The notes under the pieces were generated by a model. The model had not been told where the DNA came from, did not search any database, and saw only the letters and a list, made by a program, of their open reading frames with translations. This document shows, one piece after another, positions 10,426 through 23,105 of a stretch of DNA of 64,000 nucleotides. This stretch comes from Leptasterias polaris (Eukaryota > Echinodermata > Asteroidea > Forcipulatida > Asteriidae): positions 7,709,501 to 7,773,500 of the forward strand of contig JAZGTN010000007.1 of assembly GCA_037783415.1 (NCBI GenBank), in the 5' to 3' direction. The first letter of the stretch is position 1, and each line of letters opens with the position of its first letter. The position numbers and the translations under genes were made by a program.

Positions 10426-10939
10426 TACATTTAAAAGAGGTAAGTTTCTGTTCGCTACGTATTTATTTATTTATTACATTTCTTTACCCAGGGTATGCCC
10501 AAACAGTTAAAACTGGTTTCCATTGGGGCCCTGCATACATTACAACATACAGCATAATTACAAATACGGTAAATAAAAAGCACATCGAAATATTACATTA
10601 TAAAACTTGTACACGTATAAATATTACTCAAGTAAAATGAACTCAGAAAATGTGTATAGGGTGAATATACAATTTTGAAATCTAAAATTCGCTGATTATG
10701 GGAGGGGCAAAAAACCCGCAAAAACTCTTTTAGAGAAACACGGGGAAATTCCCCTCCGGTTCCCTCCGTATATGAAACGGTACCGCATTCCAAAGCTTAG
10801 GGGCTGCCACAGAAAAAGCCCTATCACCAAATGTAGTCAAAACATACGTATATACGAACAGAACATACAGAACAGCCATGGTTGCCTTCAGCAAACGTTT
10901 AGTTTTTTGTTTTTTAATCAGCCGATTGAAACAACCTCG
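10426..10939. other. No gene seen
   Basis: Sequence after the SINE tail; includes a TATTTATTTATT run near 10457. No domain recognised. Confidence 0.4.
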
Positions 10940-11545
10940 GAACTCAACTAAATTATGTTTTATTTAGTCAACCAAAATTGACCTATCATTAAAACCAATC
11001 GAAGTTTGTTTTATATTTCTCTGTTTGACTACCATTGGCTGATGAGATAACGTTAAACCAAATTTGGATTTAGGTTTTCTAGTTTTCAAATTGTTTTGGT
11101 GGATAAAACAATTTCTAGTCAACGTTCGTTTCAGGAGTTTTCTTTGTAGGACTGTTTTTTGTTATAAAATACTTTGGTTGATAAGAGAACATTAAACCAA
11201 CGTTGGATTTTTGCTTATAGGTTGGTTCAATTTTCGGTGGATAAAACTATGTTGAATCAACGTTCGTTTTAGGCTTTCAAAAATAGACAGTTATCGGTTG
11301 TTGCAGTATGTTATTATATGACCGTTTGTTTTAAGTATTCAAAGTTTTTACTGTTTTTGGTTGATACAATAATGTTATTTGATTGTTTGTTTTTACTTTC
11401 ATGGTTTGAATTTTTGGGGTTGATAAGATAACTTTAAACCGGCGTTAGGTTTAGCTTTTCTTGGCTAGTAAAACAGGTTGATGACACAACGCTCGTTTTA
11501 GGTTTTCATGTTTGGCCTACTTTGTTTACATACGGTATTCAGTTT
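10940..11545. repeat. Degenerate tandem repeat, about 60-bp units
   Basis: Loosely periodic units read GGTTGATAAAACA, a variable AT stretch, then AAACCAACGTTGGAT or TCAACGTTCGTTTTAGG; at least eight are recognisable. The GGTTGAT/ACCAACGTT vocabulary resembles the TTGG repeats at 20830-21120 and 30890-31036, possibly a shared origin. Confidence 0.7.
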
Positions 11546-14056
11546 CGGAGGGAATGAGCCTCTTGGGAATAAAAACAGGTACACTCCAATAAAAGCTTGT
11601 GTAATGTTTTCAGCGAGTAATCATTACACGGTTAAAACGAACACAATATGTGTTAAGGTTTTACCTGGCATCTAAATGATTAGTATAGAATAGACAAACC
11701 GTAAAAACCAATGTCTATAAAGAACTTGAGGAGAATACCCGATGGAAAACAACTATGACAGTTTTGTTGTGGTTTATGTTTGAATATGAACAAACGATGC
11801 ACTCAATGAAATAACCTTAACAATGGCTGAATATACTTGACGACCAGTAAATTAAATTTACTTGCGACAAACATGACCGACATCAAAAACAGAGCGTTAC
11901 ATCAACAATTTTACATTTGGTGAATATTCACACTGGTTGAGTGTTGCTTTTAGCGGCAAGGCTTTTTGGATGTTTTATTCGTTTATAAATTCATTGGTAG
12001 AGAACAAAAGTACCAAGTACCATACTATGTGAGTGAGAAGTAAGACTTGGTTTTGAAAAAAAATAAATAAATGGTTGAAAGAAATTACTTGCAAACTGAA
12101 AGCTGAATAATAACCAAGCTATTCTCAATACACATGTGGCATAAGGGGGAGGGGGGGGGGGTTGGCATAGCGAGGGGAAGTATCCCACATTGGTGTCCGT
12201 GTCTCCGCCCCACTTAAAATCTGGACAGTACAAACCCATTATTAAAATCTGCAATTGTTTAAGGTTCTCGGTAGTTTCTTTGCACAGCTGCTACATATAA
12301 ATGTCATAAATAAAATAACAAAAAGTATTGTCTTATAAGTTGTTTTTTTCAAAATAGAAAAATCATATATGTTGACAATCCTCGACTGTTTTGTTTTCCC
12401 CGATATACACCGGGTTAATCTACTTGTTCTGCCACCACGTCTAACTACCTTAAAACATATTAAAAATAAATATAAATTAGTAAAAATAAAAGGCATAAAA
12501 ATAGCACTGAAAAGGGGCTTTAAAAAGAAAATAACAAAGAGCAAGCCCCAACGACCACACCTTCTGAAAAAAGTGTGCAGCCTCCTTTTGCACCCCGAAG
12601 AGAAACTAAGAGAGTTTAAAAAGTGCTACCACTGTGTCCATACCAATCAGCAAAATGTTGACACATTTTCCAGCCTCTCAGAACATTTAGTTATACGATA
12701 TTTTTTTGCACGTATCAAGGCTTAATTTATATTCGAGCAAACTTATCGCGTAGCTTTAAATAGCGCCTTCTAGAACAGGGGCCGTTTCATAAGGGTTTTT
12801 GTTACACTCGAGTCGAGTTCATGAGCCGGCCATTAGGTTTAATCTGGGAGAGTCCAGAACTCACTGCTTGAATATAAATGTTACGCTTTGTTTTTTCAAA
12901 TAAATTTCTCGTGACTCTGATGATCTATTGGACCTAAACTTTCACAGAGTTGGTATACATAATGTTAGCTTGCATAACACTGATACTCTCCCCGACAATA
13001 CCAATACTGTCCGGGCGTTTCATAAAAGGTTTAATAACAATATATAAGTCACCTGTGAAAGCTCAGATAACCATAACAACAAAAATGCCTCGGTATCGTC
13101 TTCAAGAACGGCACCCGTGCTTAGCGAGGCGAGGCGGCTACCAGACGCATTTCCAACGCAAATTCACAAGCGAAAACAAAAAAGGGAAATATTAACCTCA
13201 AGAACTTTCCCCTTAGGTGAATTTGGAGATTCACATTTTCGAAACACTTGTTGTGATTTGTTATCAATAGGGCATTTCAGACATACAATTCCACAGAACC
13301 ATTTTAGTTACACGTAAGCTTTCAGATATAAATTGCAATTTGTTCTTTCACGGAGTCATTACAAAAGAATTACTCTACCTTCATGCATGGAGGAAAGAAT
13401 CCTTTCCTTCAAGACATACCATAATATTCACGAATACTTTATTGTTTCGTAATACTGTAAGACTGGCAGTTGTTTATTGGGCGTGAAAACAAGGAATTAC
13501 TCACCATGGCCACTGCACAGCGCATACAAACTGTACGTCAGCAAGACTCCAAACTGCAAATACAACAAGCCCATGGTGTATTTATTTCACCCGAACACTA
13601 TATCACCATCAACAACCTCACTTTTCTAAACAAAAGTTGTCTCCTGGATAACAACAAATACTGTTGGAGGTTTTGGGTGAAACAGTCAGTGAGCAGTTGT
13701 TGGAGCATTGGTGTAGTTATCTAGAACACACCCACTACAACTGAGGGCCCTGTGTACTCACGGTACGCATTTTCAGCAGTTGATTGCAAAGTCAGCAACT
13801 CTTCATGTCTCATCTTTATATCAACCAATCATTGTTTAATGGCATTTGCTTTGTGCGGCCCTGGCCTTCCTAATGATGTACGCTACGAGTGAATGGATGA
13901 CATTATTTGCTACACATCTCGTCAACTGGTGCGTGTTATTATTGAAGAAATGTCGTTCAAGTGTAGGACTACTCGCACTGCCCACGTATGTCACAAAAAA
14001 GTTAAACTAAATTAATACTAACACAATTAATGCAAAATAAATAAATAAATATGCCT
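11546..14056. other. No gene supported
   Basis: Several short frames (for example at 12369-12725 and 13470-13724) lack recognisable domains, splice context or conservation clues. A G-run lies at 12145-12160. I do not call genes here. Confidence 0.4.
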
Positions 14057-14083
14057 CTGACGAAGGTCCAGTTTGGATCGAAA
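14057..14083 (+). ncRNA. Hammerhead-like core motif (CTGACGA...GAAA)
   Basis: CTGACGA (14057-14063), then a 5-bp stem GGTCC/GGATC (14065-14069 with 14075-14079, one G-U pair) with loop AGTTT, then GAAA (14080-14083). This is the catalytic-core spacing of hammerhead ribozymes, which occur in some retroelements. Stems I and III are not convincing, so self-cleavage is doubtful. A (TA)n tract follows at 14111-14134. Confidence 0.3.
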
Positions 14084-14103
14084 GCTAAGGCCATCTACCC
14101 TAC

Positions 14104-14135
<32 letters not shown>

Positions 14136-17100
14136 CCTACCTACACCAACCTATACATAAATAGTAATACGTAAAACGAAAACCGAGCAAATGAAAAATT
14201 TACTCTATTTTAAGGGTGGTTTTAGATAACTCTATTAGAGGGTATATATTTGGTACATATTAAACAAACATAAATTACTTGGTAAGAAGCACTGAACCTG
14301 TTGATAATGTACACTATTGTCGAAAACAATTATTCCTCAAGGAATATGGTTTTCGAGAAAATGACTAAAAACCTTTCAATCTAAGTAATACTTCTGGAAG
14401 AAACGTTTCTCAGACTGTGTATTATAAATACGGATCCTTTTTCCTGCATGGCAAAACCACTCCAGGTCTTTGGTGATATCTCAAAAATGCTTTATTGTAT
14501 AAATTTACATTTATATTGAAATAAAGCAACCGATAGTTCAACACACACAAAACAAAATATATATATATAATAAAACAAACACACACAGAAAACAATTGTA
14601 AACTTTGCCTTTAAAAGGGAACTCATAGGTTAAAACTAAGTTTTGTGATCCGCCCAATAAATAGAGTCCAAACGAAAACTGATAAAAACAAATGTCAAGT
14701 CAAGTTAAAATGACAAAAATAAATAAATAAATGTCACTGTGTTTGATACCCCTGATATACATATATTTATATTTTATTTTAACGCAGTTCGAAGGAAAAT
14801 ATATAATAACAAAATGGTATCAACGGTCAATGTGTATCTTGTTGATGCACCCATTATCTTATAATTTGAGTACTTAATAAGGGGGGGGAGGGGTTACACG
14901 TCTGTAATTAATAGTTAATATGGTATAAATGCAACTTTGTTGAGATATTTCCAGTGCAAATGTTGCCACCCCAAAATATGTTTTGTTTACGCTTACACCG
15001 ATGTGGAACTTGTAAAGCCACCACAAGGACTCTTAAGTATTGGTAAACTTGATGACAAGTCGTTAGTCAGTGTCAGTGTATATTTGTCTGCCAGCGCTGC
15101 CTATTACGAACACACATCATGCCGTTCATGCAACAGTCACAGTGCGATTATATATTCATGCAACTGTCGTAGGTAGCGCGTGGCAAGGTCCGTCAGGTAA
15201 TTGCAACTGACTCACACACATATTGGGATCGAGGATGTGTGTACCGTCCCCGCAACTAGACCGCACAACAATTACCGACTTGATCTCAAGACTAAAGTAT
15301 TGGTATAAATGACTATCAGGAGATTTAGGTCGACCTTGGAGACCTCTTAAAAAAACACGACGTAACCTAACAATTTCCGTAGATTGGAAAATACATTTCA
15401 TTTTATCAGACCGCTTCTTAACAGGCAAATCCATTACCATTTAAATTTACAAGTGTTCCCTCTGGACTAAAAGGACGTACCGGTCCGTTAAGTATTGTGT
15501 TTCATTATAAACTAAGCGTATGAAATAAGAGTTCACTATAATTTAAATTAAGGCAAATTAAATTACTAATATTGCTTTACTTATTTGTTCTTCTCTTTTG
15601 CAGTATTCTATCAGAAGTCCCAATCAACCTAAGTGAATTTCTCATCAGCAATCGGCGCTGAAGATGCTTGAGTTTGTTAAACGATGCTTATTATACTCCA
15701 AGGTAAAATATCAAGAAAGACACAAATAAGTGACCGTTTAAAGTTTCAGTTGAATAATAATAATAACAATATTAATAATAATACGGAGTGTGTTTATAGT
15801 GCCTTTTCTACTCCCGATGGGCGTTTCGAAGCTCTCAGTATTTGTCCTACAATTCCAAGGTATGTGGAGTTACGTGTTGAAGTATGAGACCTATTCCTTT
15901 ACATAGCACCATGTAATGGTTTACAAGGTGATGTGGTGCAATATGCAGCCAATCAAATCAGGAACACTGGGGCGAACCCCTTCTCTTTACGATAAGTGCA
16001 CTGGGTTCTTTTACAAGCATTTATACACAACGGCTTTAACGTTTTTCGGTGTTCTTATCCGCTCGACCACAACACGCTATTAATGTGCCTACTTGTTGAG
16101 ATAACAGTCAAACAACTGCTACCATCCGGTAATTTCATCAAGAACGAATCGAATCCAACCACGTTGAGGAACATGAGAGCGGGTACCAACTGTCTCGCTG
16201 CAAGTTCACAAAAAGACACCTGAGAAGTTTAAATCTAAAAAGGTTACCTTATCAACGGGACCATTTCGGACGAAATTAATTCAGAGGATGGTTCAATCAT
16301 AACCGAAGTTTAGGATTTCGCGTAAACCGATGACTTTCCCTTTTAAGTCACAGGTGACCAGTAAACGAAATGCCTTAAAAATCGTCCATCCCATCCACCT
16401 TTTATCAGCAATTGTACTTTTTGTTTGTATCCAAATTTAACTTAAATTTGATTTTTGTTGTCCTTTCTTATTTTCTGTTGCTACTGAATATATCTAGAAA
16501 AGCGACTTAGCAGTGATGCCCTATATATATACGGTTTATTATTGTACTAAATAAGAAGATTATGATGAAATATGTGTTCAACCCAGGTAGGCAAAAGAAA
16601 GAATGAAGAAAACGAAGGGAGAGAGAAAAGGTAAAACAAATCTTTAAAACAAATAAATAAAAAATAACTTGTGTGTCTAGATAGGCCTATGAAGACTACA
16701 AATGTATTCCGTACAGCAAAGCTCCAGTCTAAAAAGGGATTCAAAGTACGATCCACCGAGGTCGGAAGCTCTATGCAATGGCCGATATGTTTCCAGGGGG
16801 TGTCCCCCCTCCTCAAATTTCTCCACTTTAACAGTTAAACATACTGTTCATTTTGAACAGAAGATGGATGGGGTGTTAAACTATGCTCCATATTGGACAT
16901 CAATTATCAAAACCAAGGGATGACACCTCACTTAAAGCACTAATTTTGTTTTCTTCTTCTTTGTAATTTTGTTGTATTACCTTTTTGTTTTTGCATGTAC
17001 TCTTGTATCCGAGTGTAAAAAAGCAAGACAAACCTGAGTAAAATACAATACAAATAAATCCGGTAGAATTAGTATAACATAAATAATGGTAAGAATAATA

Positions 17101-19433
17101 ATAATATTAATATTAATATGGGTATTATAATTTAAATTGGCGCAAAATGGAAGAGATTTAGAATGCAACTATTTCAACAGATCCAAAAACACGCGTGCCA
17201 CCCATAGGACCCGTTTTAGACTCAAGGGAAAACAACCTCTTGCTGTACTCGTGTTTAATTTGTTTTCCATTATACCTTTCTATACACATATTAAACGGAC
17301 GTTGTATGTCAGTTTAATATGTGTGTCATGAAGAGATATTCACAAAGAAAGATTTACCACTGAGGCTTTCAAGGCTGGGATCATCAAAATTAATTAATTG
17401 TTTGGTGGATTATGTCGTTTATGTCGCATCACCTGAGTGGGGCTGTGATATGGTTCATATGTAGAAAACTGACTAGATATCAGTAAGATATTGTTTACAT
17501 ACGTAATTATCTAGGCTTCCTGCATGTGTACAGGGAAGCGGGGGATAGGCATACACTTTAAAATCTCCCAAGTCAAAATTTTATGGGTGTCCTGGTCCCA
17601 AGTGGTTTAACCATTCCTTGTCATGTTGAGCCAATATCTGGTTATACAATTTCGCGTTTGGCATTTTTCCCTTGTCATGTTGACACAGATTCCGGTTCAT
17701 ACTGACTCGAAATATGAATCAAGCTTCACAGATCCCAGAGCCGGTAGTTTTCAGAGTTTATCGGCAGTCCCCGGTCCAAAAAACAGCCCCCTTCTGGAGT
17801 TACGACCTGGTAGCGCTTAAAAAGCTCAACAATTTCAGCTATTAATTATGTAAAGAAAAAAAATGAAAAGGAAATGTAGTGAAACCGATCAGAAAGGAGA
17901 AAGCTTGTTCATGTATTGTTTGTATAGCTTTATCTTTTTCCTATGAAGGCATGTTTAAAATGGGACAACAACATAAACAAAATTTGAATTACTCTTATTT
18001 CCAAAGAATACTGTGACAAAATGGGGCTAAGCGTTTGGTTTATTCCCGCTTTCCATCCGCAGTAAATATGAAGCAAAAAAGATGACCAGCATGAAATTTA
18101 GTTGACACATATTTTGCTAAATTCATTTTAACGCACTGGATAAAAGCGTTATGGAATGTTCCTCCAATGAATACAAAGTCACACATTTTACGAGACCATA
18201 TTGAGCGGCATTTGGATAAAATTTGAAAAACCAATACAAATTTACCCTTTCGATCGTAGCGCCTCAGGCAGAGAACCCCACACACACATGTTCAATGATG
18301 CCAGGTGGATTTTAAGCAAACATGGCAAAAACTAAATATATTCATAATAACAAATAAAAATAAAAAATGGCATTGCCAATTTCGGAATAGTTTGTTACCA
18401 GCGTAGGGATTACAATATAAGACAGATGATTAGAATATCCGGAATTTCATCGGCTGGAAGACAATACAAGCAAGATTTAACGAAAGCAATTTCAAAGAAA
18501 AACAGCTCAACGCAAATCCCCTAATAAGCGATGGTGATTATGTTGAGGCAGTTTGTTTGAAGTGGGCGTGGCCAAAAATGCGCAATAAAAAATTGTATAC
18601 AAATAAAAATAAATCGTTTAGAGTTGCAAGTCCCAAGGTGGGCAACACTACAGCTCTGTCAAATTTAAGGACGTGAAGTTTGACATGGGCGCCATTTCGG
18701 TAAGCAATTGCCTTGTTGTACAGATTGTAGCAAAGGTAATTATATGCACTTCCCGGTACAGAACTGACTAAAATGTCGTGTCTATTGACCCTTATGTGTG
18801 TCAATCTGACGCGGAATCCGTGATAAATCTCAAGACAGGACAATTTCCCGCAACGATCATTTGTGTACCAACTCGATACGCCTGCTGTCAACGGTTTACT
18901 AAACTAAATTATCAACATTAATCAATCATAAACACAAATATACATATATACAAATATACACATGTGTGTTGAGAATAGCTTGGTTTTTATTCAGCTTTCA
19001 GATTGCAAGTAATTTACCCCGAGGAGCCCCACGTGACACAATATGTCACATTTGAAAAATTTCAACAACAAAAATAAAAATGGGGAAAAATAAGTCAAAC
19101 ACCAAACACCCACTATAAGCCCCACTGTGACATCCATGTAACATAAATAGCGACCTCTGTCGTTATTCATCTTCACTTTTGCAGCCTAAACATTAACCCT
19201 TTGTTTAATATATACAATACTCACCCCCTTAATATTAATAATAAACCTTGGGCTACCCCTTGGGCTCGCCAAACCAAGTCTTACTTCCTTAACACTCACA
19301 AAGTGTGGAACTATTTTCTCTACCAATGAATTAATGAATGAATAAAAATACCTTGCCGCTTGAAGCAACACTTAACCTGTGTGAATCTTCATCAAACGCA
19401 TACACTTTGATGAAATGATGTGTTTGATGTCAA
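14084..19433. other. No gene supported in a 5.3-kb stretch
   Basis: Contains (TA)n near 14111 and 14565, a G-run at 14880-14889, AAT runs near 15757 and 17095, and scattered short frames. The longest (15156-15440 minus, 18538-18891 minus) show no domain I recognise and no exon-like splice sites I trust. It may be intergenic or intronic. Confidence 0.4.
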
Positions 19434-19590
19434 AACAGCAACAGCAACAGCATCAGCATCATCAGGATGCAGTAGCAGCAGCAGCAGCAGCAGCAGCAAT
19501 AGCAGCAGCAATAGCAGCAGCAACAGCAGCAGCAGAAGCGACAACAACAACAACAACAACAACAACAAGAACGACAACAACAAGAAGAAC
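19434..19590. repeat. Compound (CAG)n/(CAA)n trinucleotide repeat
   Basis: CAG-rich from about 19436 to 19538, then CAACAA repeats to about 19587. Poly-Ala, poly-Ser and poly-Leu frames across it are artefacts of the repeat. Confidence 0.95.
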
Positions 19591-20112
19591 AATTTGGATC
19601 GTTATTTACGACTTGAGGCACAAGTCTCGAAATTGTCGAAATAATTGCTTGAATATTTATGATATGCGCACAAGTCGTAAAAATTGGTGCGAAGGTTTGC
19701 GACCCTTGGCCAAATTGTTGATTTGTTGGTTTTTTTTACTTTGAGCTGATTTAGTTTCCTAATTACCGACATCAATAATAAAACAGAAAAATACATTTGT
19801 ACACAAAACACGAGACACAAATTACCTAAGTCTCGTGCAAGAAATAAACAAATAAATAAACCAAACACAATAAAGTACATTTTGAGAGGTATACTGAACA
19901 TAATTTATAATATAAAACATGTTGGTGCGTTTGGTGCTCTATACTAATACAACATGCATACTTTAACCATTATTTGCAAATATAATATTTAATTGGTCGA
20001 AACGAAGCGTTAAAGCTGCTGTCCAAGTGCTGAAATAACATTATGTATTAACGTTAACATACAGCAAGAAGATCAACCAGTAACATTTACTTGTCACTAG
20101 AAACTCAAAGGG
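19591..20112. other. No gene seen
   Basis: AT-rich flank between the trinucleotide repeat and the GPCR pseudogene; no sign of the GPCR 3' region beyond 20113. Confidence 0.4.
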
Positions 20113-20827
20113 TTTAACATTGATTACGACTTCTACTTATCATTTTGCGTTTGTTGTCATAGTTCTTGAAGAGGTATCGGTATAGACAAACTCCTGTTCT
20201 TGGATCGGTGCTCGGATATAGTTGTAAAAAAGCGTGTACAGACAAGGGTTTAGAGACGAGTTGATTGGGAGGATAAAGACAACAGTCCAAGCGTAGAATG
20301 TCCGGACCAATTACTACCGCCCCTGTCTGTGATGGTTGACAAAATCCAAGCGGGCTTCGTCCCTGATGCAACTGGAATCGCGATACTCTGGTTCCCGAGA
20401 GAATTAACAATAGCGCCCTCTTTGATTTCAACGTCAGTTGGTTTGGTGAGGAGTGGACAGTAGCCCTATGCACACGTCGGACAACCCATATAAAATCAGG
20501 ATCTAATTCACTACCAAAGACTGTTGGACCGATACCCAGACCAAGAGACACCAGCAAAACCAAGAGGTTCAGAACTGTTGTGGATTGCATACAAAGTTTC
20601 CTTGAGCTAAACGGATACACGATTCCGTGGAAGCAGTCAACACTGATCAACGTGATGATAAACACCGACGCCTCGGTCGACATGACCGAAAAACGCCAGC
20701 TATTTTGCACAGTTCTGTCGACCGCAATTTATTGTCAACCTGTGAGTTCTTTTCTCCAAAGTAAAGATCTGCACCAGCGATAATCAACATATAAACACCC
20801 ATCATGAAACCTGAAATTGCCAGATTA
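20113..20827 (-). pseudogene. Truncated, decayed copy of the LDLa/CUB/LRR-GPCR transmembrane exon
   Basis: Strongly similar, same strand, to 34300-35125 of the intact gene. It reads SGFMMGVYMLIIAGAD (TM2), a frame break near 20690-20710, STEASVFIITLISVDCF (TM3), then GIGPTVF (TM4). About 200 bp equal to roughly 34437-34633 of the intact exon (TM5, third loop, start of TM6) are deleted, so TM4-side sequence runs into SQTGAVVIGPDI before TM7, and several frame changes follow. The TM1 side ends abruptly at GCCAGATTA (20827), where the TTGG-repeat element begins. It is a duplicate of the gene's last exon lying 13 kb beyond its 3' end, now non-functional. Confidence 0.9.
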
Positions 20828-20829
20828 CA

Positions 20830-21125
20830 CTGCAAATTTGTTGGTCAAAAAATGTGTTGGGTAAATGCATTACTATTTTGTTGGTCATAAATAATGGCTG
20901 TTGGTTAAACGAAAACGTTGCCCAACAAGCTTGGGGAGAGTTGACCAAATTATTGGTTAACTGGATGTTCCAATTTAGTTATTATTGTAGTTGGGCAAAG
21001 ATTTCCCCGAGAAGTTGGTCAAATTTATCACAATTATCACAATAACCAATGGTGTTGTGGACAAAGATTTTTGGCTGTTGAGCAAAGTTCCCGGGATTCA
21101 TATTGTAACAAAATTGCAATGATTT
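20830..21125. repeat. TTGGTCAAA/TTGGGCAA word-rich terminal block, left
   Basis: Closely spaced TTGGTC, TTGGGT, TTGGTT and their complements (GCCCAAC, ACCAA) at 20-40-nt intervals, without an exact period. Matching block at 30890-31036. Confidence 0.75.
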
Positions 21126-21168
21126 AGCACTAGTGTACAATGTACATGGTACACGCACAAGCATCATC

Positions 21169-21244
21169 ATGGCGGCAGGCTGTCAAAAAGTCGAAAATAT
21201 TTTTCGAGATTGGGGGATGGAGTGCCTCGCTGAAACGTTTACTG
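21169..21244 (+). pseudogene. First exon of a SAM-like domain gene
   Basis: ATG at 21169 opens 25 codons reading MAAGCQKVENIFRDWGMECL and on to the donor ACTG|GTAAGA. A short acidic/aromatic start with W-G-[ML]-x-x-L-x-x-x-F is how SAM-domain proteins of a family abundant in marine invertebrates begin. I recall that family from general knowledge and could not align it. Sequence homologous to its presumed C-terminus lies at 22091-22322; middle exons were not found. Confidence 0.35.
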
Positions 21245-22090
21245 GTAAGATGTTAATAACAACCAATAATTATAGGCCTACCTATAGAAGACACTGATTC
21301 ATGTGTAGTGACACACAGTTTAGTTTTCAGAACAAGTAAAGTAGGAAGGTCCTGCCGTGCATGGTTTGATGAAAGTGATACAATGTGTTGTGTGCACAAT
21401 GCTCCCGTGTTGAAACTGGCTGAACAGTCCGTTCAGTCGTTAACAATCGATCGGCAACGGATTCCATGTAGATTATAATCCGTTGCAATCTTTGCCATCG
21501 CTTGCGATAAATGCATAAAATGTAAATATTTTATCAAATAACTTTGCATTAAGACGTAGGGGAGTCAAACAAAGAGGTACAGTTAAGTTTATCAGAGTGT
21601 CTTTTATGAAACAAATTTCGTTTTATGGATCCATCTCTGCGCTTTTCGAGCAGCACAATTGTTTGCATTGCCTTATGACAGCGTTGTTTATTTCTCATGA
21701 ATTAATTAAACTTTATGACTCAATACAATGTGTAACTGTTAAAGCAGTATTAGCAGAATCAAAACACTTCTTCAAAACTTCAAAACTTGACAGAAACTTG
21801 ACAGTCCAATCTGATAAACGATAAACTCAAGTGAAGTAAACAGTGATGTCTTTCGCTTCAACTATTGAGTGGTACCAGACTCTCAGTTCGCTAGCTTTAC
21901 ACACGTTGGTGTGTTGCTTACCAGACGTTTTGATTCGGCTCAGTTACATCTCGACATATAGACCCAAACATGCTTCAGAAATGGTCTCAAAAACAAAAAT
22001 CCCCAGACACAACCCTTGCAATGAACACTGCTGATTGCTGACTCTTTTACCAGGTTTCTTTTGACATGATAACTTGATTTACCTCACCAG

Positions 22091-22322
22091 ATTGAACAAG
22101 ACTACGCTGCCCAGTTTCCAGCAGTTTCAACAAAGTTGAAGAAGTGGGGAGGAATGGCTGAAAACATATGACTATACAGATAAGATGAATCCAGTGTGGA
22201 AAGAGTACCTCGAGTTAGATGTACAAGCAGATGCACTTTCAGAATTGAAGTTGTTGTTGTTGCAGCCATCATATTTTACGTTTCCAAACACAAGAAGAAG
22301 AGTTCTTGGTAAACTGTCTTGA
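22091..22322 (+). pseudogene. C-terminal exon remnant of the same gene
   Basis: After CTCACCAG the reading IEQDYAAQFPAVSTKLKKWG breaks at ATATGA. In the next frame it continues as DYTDKMNPVWKEYLELD and then LSELKLLLLQPSYFTFPNTR, to TGA at 22320. A one- to two-base frameshift between them suggests decay. The K-W...L-LP pattern fits the end of the SAM-family proteins mentioned for the upstream exon. AATAAA signals occur at 22676 and 23406. Confidence 0.35.
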
Positions 22323-22804
22323 GCTGGCGGTGACCCCTATAGGCTCATACAATTCATTTTAAAGAGCTTGACAGTTCCATACAAAATTTCGAAATATATA
22401 AAAAAGTAAAAAGAAGTGTCAAAATTATGGGAAAAATCAACATTGTTTGATCTTTTTGCAAAAGGGTTATTACGTGCATACTAAAAACAATTAGTACACT
22501 GTCTAATATTTTGTGTACAGAAAGATAGTTACGAGAAAAGATGATTCTCAAAACCTCTCGTCTCTACCTTTTTTGTTCTGGTGCACATCATTTGTATGTG
22601 TTTTAAAAGTGTTTGAATGTGCTGCTGTTGATATTTCCCAGCCAAGCTGTAATGCTTGAAAATTACTTGAGAAGAATAAATATTTGCCCAAGGTACGTGT
22701 ACTATAAGTAACCTTTAACATTCTTTAAAAACTGTTCATTATTAAACAAATCATTTTCAGGTATTTTTTTGAAAGTTCTCTTGAAAGTGTTTTTTGAAAA
22801 TAAA

Positions 22805-23105
22805 ATTAAAATCCAAAACAGTACAGACATGGCAAAAGACTTCATTGTGAATCCTTATGCCGAGACAGACAATTAACATGCTTGTTGATTGTCGATTGTC
22901 ATAAATGTTAGCCTTTTATGACCTTTGACCCTAATCATTTTGGTTGTACACATACGGGATTGTTATCAACACCCTAAAGTTGACAAAAATCACTTCTTAT
23001 GTCTGTGGATCACTGTGTAGACCCCAACCATTTTAAGGGCCCTCAGTAAGGATTCACGGCAATGTTGTTTTGCTATGTCTGCACTCATTGTTTTGGAGTT
23101 TAGAG
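22805..23105. repeat. Fold-back repeat of about 300 bp
   Basis: AATCCAAAACAGTACAGACA..GTGAATCCTTA (22809-22859) is inverted at 23048-23102 (TAAGGATTCACGGCAATG ... TGCACTCATTGTTTTGGAG). Imperfect arms of about 50 nt around a 190-nt spacer suggest an old MITE. Confidence 0.6.

Noticed and set aside
12369..12725. Basic 118-codon frame
   Set aside because: No domain, overlaps a similar frame on the other strand, low-complexity Lys-rich product.
18538..18891. 117-codon minus-strand frame
   Set aside because: No recognisable motif or splice context; kept out for lack of evidence.
19415..19744. Poly-Gln/Ala/Leu proteins on both strands
   Set aside because: Frames are produced by CAG/CAA microsatellites.
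20114..20710. Second functional GPCR gene
   Set aside because: Lacks TM1 and TM5-6, has frameshifts and is truncated at 20827.
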